Source: Oegoconia quadripuncta (lineage: Eukaryota; Arthropoda; Insecta; Lepidoptera; Autostichidae). From it: 64,000 nucleotides of DNA. Shown in pieces: positions 57,301-64,000 of this stretch. The notes beneath the pieces were generated by a model that searched no databases, was not told the origin of the DNA, and saw only the letters and a list, made by a program, of their open reading frames with translations. The translations under genes and the position numbers were made by a program. Location of the stretch: the NCBI GenBank assembly GCA_949316235.1, contig OX438742.1, positions 37,640,853 through 37,704,852 of the forward strand, read 5' to 3'. How positions within the stretch are numbered: position 1 is the stretch's first letter; the number at the start of each line of letters is the position of its first letter.

Positions 57301-60300
57301 CTTGAATAACATTGGCTAGACAAAACGGAGGTCGCACCTACAACTTTTCTAAGCTTGCCGTCAAGCGGTAAATGCATAGCTTATTCAAACTGTTTAATTA
57401 AAACAGTCAAACCCCAAAACCGTTTAGGGGCCTGGTGAACGCGCTTCCACTTATCTTCACTTATCATTGGGCATGAATAATGTGATTAAGGAGTTGTGTA
57501 TAAAAATAAATTAACATTCACAAAGCAGTGAGGAAATCGCCAGCGTAATATACCTATACTAAATATTCATAATTCATTTTACAAATGTAGGTACCGATGA
57601 ATTGGTATATCTGTACTCTAGCTAAGTAAGTGAAATGTTATGCGAAGATCTAGTATACTTTTTATCTTCATGCAGCAAAGCAGGTCACGTGTCATCATCA
57701 TCCATATTGCTGTGTAAGCCTTTTAATAAAAGGTGAATTGCTTCGCTTGAACAATTTTATTAAATGATCGCAGCCCATTCGGTTCGGAGCTAAACCAATC
57801 CATATAATAATTCAAGATGCTTCTGTCGTCTGTAATACTCTTTCTAACTATACTCAAACGAGAACCTACGCTTGAGCAACATTCTTCGATGTATAATGGA
57901 TCTGGTCAATGGATCTACTGAGATTGAAGGGCCTTAGATTCTTTTCTAAGGCCCTTCTGGTTTTCATGTGGTGTCAATTCTGGTGTTAACTAGCTAGTAC
58001 CAAGAACCAGAGTAGGTACTAAACAAGTTCACCGCTGGGGATGGAACCCGCGACCTCCGTTTTGTATCTTATACTTTATCTTGTTCATATTGAGCCACGC
58101 AGCCAGTTTAAAAGTTAATTTCTATTTACATAATCATTATGGTTTCATTTCAATATTTATTATCATATTATGTTAGTTTATGCGCCTGCCCATACGGTAG
58201 GAACAATAAAAACATCATTCTTCATGGACAATGCATGTTGTTATATCCCATACCGAAGTATAGTATAGTTACGGTATGGACGAGAAATGTCGATTGTTTT
58301 TAGCATAATTTCAATGCAGCATATTTTTAAGGTAAATAAATACTTTACAGTTAGTAACAGTAAATGACATATAATATATAAAGTTCAATATTGCTCTGTA
58401 GGTTTTTAATTTTCCTCGTGCCTATACCTACCTAATAGATAAGGAGTAGTTATGTATGCGTTAATTAACAATCCTTTATTTTATTTATAATTAGGTTAGT
58501 AGCAATCACTAAAAACAGAAAAGCTGGTATATGAGTAGATTACCTCGCTCTACCAACAATTTCAAAGCATTATGAATACCCCAATCGTTTATCTAGGGTA
58601 GGGCGGGTCGTCTCGGCCCCAGGGTAGGGAGGGTCGCCTCGGCGACGTCATACCATAATCATATTGTGGGGTTGGTTTACATGAATAATGGTAGCATGTC
58701 ACTCATTCAATCTATACCATTATATAGTTAGAATTAGAGTACTGCGGACTTCGGAGGTAGAAACGGCCACAGGTTATAGGCCACCTGTCAAAAATCTGTT
58801 TTTGAAATTATACTCTGTTGAACTATGATAGTTTTTTTTTATTCATAAGATTTGACAGATGGTATATGATGCACTGGGAACGTGACACGTAAATGAAATA
58901 GTGGACGTCTTAGTAATAACTGTACTGGAACTGACGATGGGGATATTCTATTTAATGCGTCTATATTTTTGATTTAAGCCAGATAACTTCATAAATGCAA
59001 GAGACTTTCAAGAATACAATACAATACAAATACACTTTATTGCACAACAGAAAAGAAAATACAGTTTCAGAAAAGTGGTAAGAATAGAATGTATATTATC
59101 AAGAATAACAGAGGAGAAACGAGACAATTACAAAATTAATTTAAATCTCATGGAAAACCATCTTAATCTTTGCAAAGTACTGACATAAAAGGAGGGGTAA
59201 TGTTCGTTTTTCTTTTCAAAGCAATAGCGAGTGATCGTACACGGATATCTTTATCATTGAACTTGAATTTTGAAGGTGGGATTGTCAACCCTAAATACCT
59301 ATTGTGTAAACAGTGAATTATCACATTCAACTTACAAGACGTGTCATCAACTTGTCAAGTGTAAACATCGTCACGATTAGATAAGTGCAAGTGAAGTAGA
59401 AATGTATCGTGTTTACTTTTGTCTGTGCTGTTGTAGGTAGATAACTATGTCTCGTAATAACTATATTTTTTTTAAATAAGCCCGAAAGAAATATCGTGTC
59501 ATCCAAATACACCAAACAACAGTGCTAAAAGATAAATATATTTGAAACAGCTTCACCGATTGCCATCAAACATCCCAACTAATATTATAAATCCCAACTA
59601 ATATTATAATATGAAAGTTTGTGTGTATGTCTATATGAATGTATATGTGTGTGTACCTCTTCACGCCAAAACGGCTGGACGGATTTGGATGAAATTTAAT
59701 TGGTAGACAGATTAGGACCTGGAATAATATATAGGCATATTTTTTGCTGTACCGATTTTCATGAAATCTTCCAGGCGGACGAAGTCGCGGGCGGAAAGCT
59801 AGTGACTAATAAACTGTCCCCTTCTTTAGTCTTTAATATAAAAAGACCGCACTCAAATCGGACCATGTTTTACTAACATACATGCGAATAAAGACTGAAT
59901 ACCAGGACACACACATGCCGTCAAAAACACATACCCATAACACCGGGCGTCAAAAATATTACTTTGGTACCCATTTTTGAAATTATTCAACAGGAAATTT
60001 TCATGTACAGAATGTGCCGATGTTTGAATAAAAAATAGCAAGTCTCCATTTGAAAGGGTCTATACGAGTCATTATTCTTCAATTTAAGAGCTCTGCTCTT
60101 GTCGGTGGAATATTGACCGCGCCTCATTTTATGTTTAGAGCATCAAAGAAAAACGTTTTCCACGCGTTTTCGTACATGCTATATCTGCTTAAAGAGTTTT
60201 AACTAATACTTAGGTACTTTGACTTGCAATGATTCAGACACAAAGAGGAAAAATTACGGCATTACGTAGTTCCTGATTGGATCGCCGAAAGAACCGTGAA

Positions 60301-62269
60301 TCAATGATGACTAACCAACTGTAAGGTTACAGCTAGCAAGGCCGGCTGCCAACTGGTTGACCCATTCTCTGATGTTATCACCAAAAGCCGAATGTTTTTC
60401 TTTTAGTTTTTAATCACCGACGTAAAATGACAGATGAATTTTAATAATGCGTGCGATTTGAAAGCTGTTCTTTTATACTTAAGGTTAAACTAGGGGAAGG
60501 ATTCCTAGACATGTTTTTTCGAATGCACACTTCGCAAAATTAGCACGATTTGTAATATATCTTTAGGCCAATACATACCTAATGGTTACGAAATAAAAAT
60601 TCTTGACTTTTGCTATTCTTTTTTAATAATTTTGCCTTGACACAATAATATTAGGTTCTTTGTAAAAGTAATCACGTCAAAGAAATAGTTTGATTATGCA
60701 TTTTCAATATATAATTATTTATTACCTAAGCTATATTATTATACGTAAAACGTAACCTTACTTGACACAGGTACAGCCGTTGCGAAGATAGCTTTGTATA
60801 CCTGGATGATATTGTTATGGCTAGGCTTTTTTTTTTTCATTTTCACTTTAAATTATACTTATGTGTTATAGAGGTAAGGTAAACTGACAGGGAATTAAAT
60901 TTGCTACTTTCCTATAAACTACACTTTGCAGAACTTTTACAAAAAACCACCTACACTGCCTAAAAATACCTTCCCTATATTATGGTTCGAACTGTAAACT
61001 AAACAAATCACACAGTAATCGCATAGCTGAGAGATAAACTTGGTAATATAGGTAGTAATTAGGCAGCCATTAAATCACAACCGAAATGCGTGGAAATATA
61101 CAGTTTAACTTTAACCTTACGGTTATGGAATGTTAATGTTAGTTGTGGGTAGCTACAATATTGCTCGTAGGTATATGTATATAAAGGTTTATAGAGTGAG
61201 TAATCGAATTATATTTTACCCACGACGCAACGGCGTAGGTAAAGTGTTTGGAGTAAAAATAGTTACATGCTTAGGTACTGTATCGAACGACTGAGGAAAA
61301 TTTAAAAAACTGGTCAAGCGTGCATTTTACCGTGCGCAGCAGGGTTCCGTAGTCAAAATATACTTACATTTTATAATGAAGATATTATATTTTATTAGAA
61401 TGCAAAATTGTTTCTCAGTTGATTTGCTTATTTGTAATCGCTCTCATGTCATAAGTACGGTGGTTATAATCGATACACTAGATTACTGGCTATGATAATT
61501 TTCCTTTAAATTTCATTATAATATTATGTTGTGAATTGTTTTCCAAATCAGCGGTCTAGATGATGAGTAAATCGGAAAAATACCACCTTAAAGCTTAATA
61601 TTTTGAGAACGAATATGAACGGCTGTGACAAACAGACGTGGGGAAACTGAAGGGATTCCTAGTGTGACAAATGAACCCTAAAAACGTGGGTAAAATTACC
61701 CTCCCTTGAGAAATACCTCTATTGGAATACCTTCATTAAATTTTATTTTTCCTGACGTGGTAGGTATTAGTTGGAGACATTCAATTCAATTTGCAAGTTA
61801 AATCGCACGAAATCCTATTCGCTGGTGGCACCTGCAGCGTATAAGAATTCTCGTTCGATCACATTTATGTAGGTATGCTGCTCCATTAACTAGTGTCCAT
61901 AGTTTACTTAGTTTGTTACTAGATAATAGTGTCATATATTTATTCATTATTATTATATATTCGTTGACTCTCGTTCGATCACATTTATGTAGGTATGCTT
62001 ATCCATTAACTAGTGTCCATAGTTTACTTAGTTTGTTACTAGATAATAGTGTCATATATTTATTCATTATTATTATATGTTCGTTGACTCACCTTGCCGT
62101 AGTTAGTCTTGAAGGTCTCGGCTATCTCGAGGCGTTGCACAATGCCGCGGCGGCATAAGACGTCGATGATGGCTTTCTCATCTGTGCCGAAACCCTTCAT
62201 CGCCTTCCGGAGGGTCTCGGCGTCCGCCGCGGGGTCGAACGGATCCGCGGGGTACACCGTCGGTGTGCA
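51283..62269 (-). CDS. AnxB9: Annexin B9, 5 common exons plus alternative ends (first exon missing)
   Basis: Annexins bind acidic phospholipids in a Ca2+-dependent way. Common exons in order: 62093-62269, 56549-56753, 55724-55953, 54564-54660, 53324-53505, with all phases agreeing, then one of four terminal exons. Repeat Ca sites: [23 protein letters not shown] and KGLGTTDK. The visible part is 313 aa; the missing short N-terminal exon (about 10 aa, phase 0, before [13 protein letters not shown]) must lie upstream, and I could not find it before 64000. The sequence is very close to known insect annexin B9 (annexin IX), for example [15 protein letters not shown] and [14 protein letters not shown] segments. 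Confidence 0.93.
51464..51514 (-). CDS. AnxB9: Annexin B9 alternative terminal exon C
   Basis: Acceptor TTTACAG; encodes [16 protein letters not shown] and stop. AATAAA (minus) at 51450-51455. Confidence 0.88.
   Translation of the reverse strand, partial: EDLNGDFKNVLVTLCA
51846..51896 (-). CDS. AnxB9: Annexin B9 alternative terminal exon B (divergent)
   Basis: Acceptor TTTTTTCAG; encodes [16 protein letters not shown] and stop. Same length and acidic start, but lacks the GDY/GDF and Lys residues of the other three. No close AATAAA. Confidence 0.75.
   Translation of the reverse strand, partial: DEIGGPLGHLLSTMCY
52325..52375 (-). CDS. AnxB9: Annexin B9 alternative terminal exon A
   Basis: Acceptor GATTGCAG; encodes [16 protein letters not shown] and stop, the closest to the standard annexin C-terminus. 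AATAAA overlaps the stop codon (52324-52329). Confidence 0.9.
   Translation of the reverse strand, partial: DDTSGDYKKALLTLVE
52376..53323. other. Annexin intron before terminal exons
   Basis: AT-rich; I looked for a fifth terminal exon and found none. A weak look-alike near 53240 (acceptor GAAAG, DIQGE) fails on the rest of the pattern. Confidence 0.5.
53506..54563. other. Annexin intron 5
   Basis: Contains a decayed LINE/SINE fragment at about 53640-53715 (CCCTTAGTCGTCCTTTCGGC). No gene. Confidence 0.5.
54661..55723. other. Annexin intron 4, with a 106-codon open frame
   Basis: A minus-strand frame 54829-55149 ([15 protein letters not shown]...) looks somewhat protein-like and could be a transposase remnant; not identified. 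The rest is unassigned. Confidence 0.35.
55954..56548. other. Annexin intron 3
   Basis: AT-rich, no recognisable content. Confidence 0.5.
57926..57957. repeat. Perfect 13-bp hairpin
   Basis: GAAGGGCCTTAGA, 6-nt loop, TCTAAGGCCCTTC. GC-rich compared with its surroundings. Confidence 0.6.
59015..59180 (-). mobile_element. LINE 3' tail
   Basis: Plus strand reads AATACAATACAAATACACTT, then TATTGCACAACAGAAAAGAA; in reverse it is a truncated retroelement 3' end with AATAAAGTGTATTTG and a (TTGTA)n tail. Confidence 0.55.
59571..59806 (+). mobile_element. Non-autonomous Helitron-like element
   Basis: Starts TCCCAACTAATATTATAA, contains CAAAACGGCTGGACGGATTT and ends CGGGCGGAAAGCTAGT. I know this end pair from short lepidopteran Helitrons. 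The first 18 bp are doubled at 59573-59606. Confidence 0.65.
61851..62090. repeat. 120-bp tandem duplication touching an annexin splice donor
   Basis: Units 61851-61970 and 61971-62090 differ at very few positions (GCTGCTCC vs GCTTATCC; TATATAT vs TATATGT). The right unit ends with GACTC, the complement of the last bases of the GTGAGTC donor of the exon at 62093. Confidence 0.9.
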
Positions 62270-64000
62270 CTGCCAACAGAACGAATGGGTCACCACAAGT
62301 CCTACGTAGTTAATGCAACATATCAACTGAATGAGCTAACTACTTTGCATTTGATAGCCTCGAACTAATAAGATATAGGTACGACTTTTCGTCTTGTTAG
62401 AACATCCAAACAACAAATGCAAGGCTTTCGCTGCTTTGGACAATCAGATAAGGTAGTTAGTTACCAACGCAGATAGGTACTTAGATTTATCATTTCATCG
62501 GAACACGGTACTATTCTTTTTGGATTTACGGTTTGCTTTCGCTCTGTTATTACCTTGTATCAGTAACTTTCTCTAAATTTGTGGGACTTGGTAATTAAAC
62601 GCTGCATTCGTGCATCCGTATTACACATGCAAGTGTATGTCGCATTACCTAGCTATCTACCTGTGGATCTTATTATTCATTCACTCTAGCTGCTATATAG
62701 GTACGCTTTATACGGAGCGGCTTTTGTTTCTCGATAATATGACGCACCAAAATACCTGACGCCTCTTATAACATTACCTAACTATATCTAGTTAGTAGGG
62801 TTTGTTCGTCCCTCGTTTGAATATGGATAGCTAGCAGAACTTCAATGTTAGGACTAGGGTTGCCAATTTTTGAGAAATTTCAGGAAATTTTTATTAATTT
62901 ATTTCACACATCACATCAGCAGCCAGCCCGCCCCTATTGCGTCATTTGCGTCGCTTTGCATATTTGCCCTTGGCAGGCGAGTTTGCAAACGCAGATTCTT
63001 TGGGAGCTCCGCATCAGTGACGCTGGTGCCCATACTGGTATTATATAGGTTATGCTCAGTATCCCTTAGTCGCCTTTTACGACACCCTTGGGAAGACCGG
63101 GTTCACCCTATTCTACTTTGTCGGAAACCACACGGCCATTTATTTATTTGCAAAGATAATTTAGGTTCAGGTGTTACAAATGCCTATACATACCTATACT
63201 TAAGTTTATCCGATCACCGTATGCCATCAACTGACACTCATGACAGTGATTTTTATTAGCTAGCATAAAATTAGTCAAAAGAATAAAACATGGACACATA
63301 AGCACAGACGTACTGAATTGGTAATTCAACGTTCATTCAACATTCATTCAGCGGTATTAGGCTGAAAAAATATTGTAAAAGAATACGTTGGGCGTGAGTA
63401 GAACTACAGATTTACGTACTTCTTACACTTCGTTTTTTCTTCAAAACAGTATGATAGTAGGACGATTAGCGTGCCACATACACTTTTCGTGGGCCACCAT
63501 AATTATCATGCACTAAAAGCGGGGCACGTCCCGGTTTTCGCGAGGTGTTTCGCATCCCTAGTAGAAAGCGGTACGCTGCGCCCCTCCGCTAATGACATAG
63601 CTACAGTTAAGTAATTAATTTACTAATTCAATTTTATGTACCTACCTAAATTTTATGCTAAAAACGAACAAGAGGTCACGTAAAGAAATGTTTTCTAAAT
63701 TATGGGCCAAGTTTCTTTTATTTTACCAAGTTAACCCTAGGTACTAAAACTACAACAATTTTACATTTTAGGAAAAAAATCTTTCAATTTTATCTATGCC
63801 TATATCAAATTATATTTTTTTTTAAATTAAAGTGATGGCTTGGCCTACCGGATAAAATGTCCAATAAGAATTCGTAACTGCATTATTTATTAGGTAGGTA
63901 GACCCACTTAATCTTATATTGTGATGGAATTAAACCGATGCAACTGCAGTTTAAAATTTTTAAGTAGGTACCTAAATATTTCGAACGCCGTCTGATGTGA
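62270..64000. other. Upstream part of annexin (first intron) to window end
   Basis: The first annexin exon is not visible here. A LINE motif fragment at about 63035-63130 (TTAGTCGCCTTTTACGACAC then CC) is a common lepidopteran repeat. Otherwise unassigned. Confidence 0.5.

Larger units (their letters stand above)
56754..62092. other. Annexin intron 2 (5.3 kb)
   Basis: Holds decayed SINE pieces (57425-57515; head reversed at 58026-58110), a hairpin at 57926-57957, a G-rich doublet at 58597-58644, a LINE tail on the minus strand (59015-59180), a Helitron-like element (59571-59806) and a 120-bp tandem duplication at the exon edge (61851-62090). Confidence 0.6.

Noticed and set aside
1..64000. 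CRISPR arrays, operons, bacterial promoters
   Set aside because: No regularly spaced repeats with unique spacers; split genes and repeats show a eukaryotic nuclear genome.

Overview
The window looks like nuclear DNA from a moth or butterfly (Lepidoptera). It is AT-rich. The genes are split by GT-AG introns. The repeats are of kinds I recognise from Lepidoptera: tRNA-headed SINEs, RTE-like and Jockey-like LINE remnants, a Helitron-like element ending in GCTAGT, and many MITEs. No bacterial or organellar features were seen. All exon models below were built by hand from open frames, splice sites and phase agreement, and none has transcript support.

From left to right there are five host loci. 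(1) Positions 607-8892, plus strand: two tandem sets of exons for LC3C-like Atg8 autophagy proteins (LC3-a and LC3-b) with identical intron positions; only one first exon can be seen. (2) 12142-22596, minus strand: the complete MED29/intersex Mediator subunit gene, five exons. (3) 22644-28259, minus strand: an intact two-ORF non-LTR retrotransposon inserted about 36 bp upstream of the MED29 start codon, with a probable 12-bp target-site duplication. (4) 32606-51049, plus strand: a seven-exon RAD51C (spindle-D-like) recombination gene. Its 11-kb intron 5 holds, on the opposite strand, a ten-finger C2H2 zinc-finger gene (37875-41094) whose first exon and presumed promoter are repeated three times as 455-bp tandem units. 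Its intron 6 carries an intact mariner transposase. (5) 51283-62269, minus strand: annexin B9 without its short first exon, ending in four alternative 51-nt terminal exons.

The genes do not form one pathway: autophagosome conjugation, Mediator transcription, homologous recombination, a DNA-binding regulator and calcium-dependent membrane binding. MED29 and RAD51C are divergent across about 4.3 kb of repeats once the retrotransposon is discounted. LC3/MED29 and RAD51C/annexin are convergent; the last pair are only about 230 bp apart.

The most notable points are the triplicated first exon of the nested zinc-finger gene, the LC3 cassette duplication that may share one first exon, the retrotransposon against MED29, and the annexin terminal-exon set in which every alternative keeps the acidic pair expected at the fourth calcium site.
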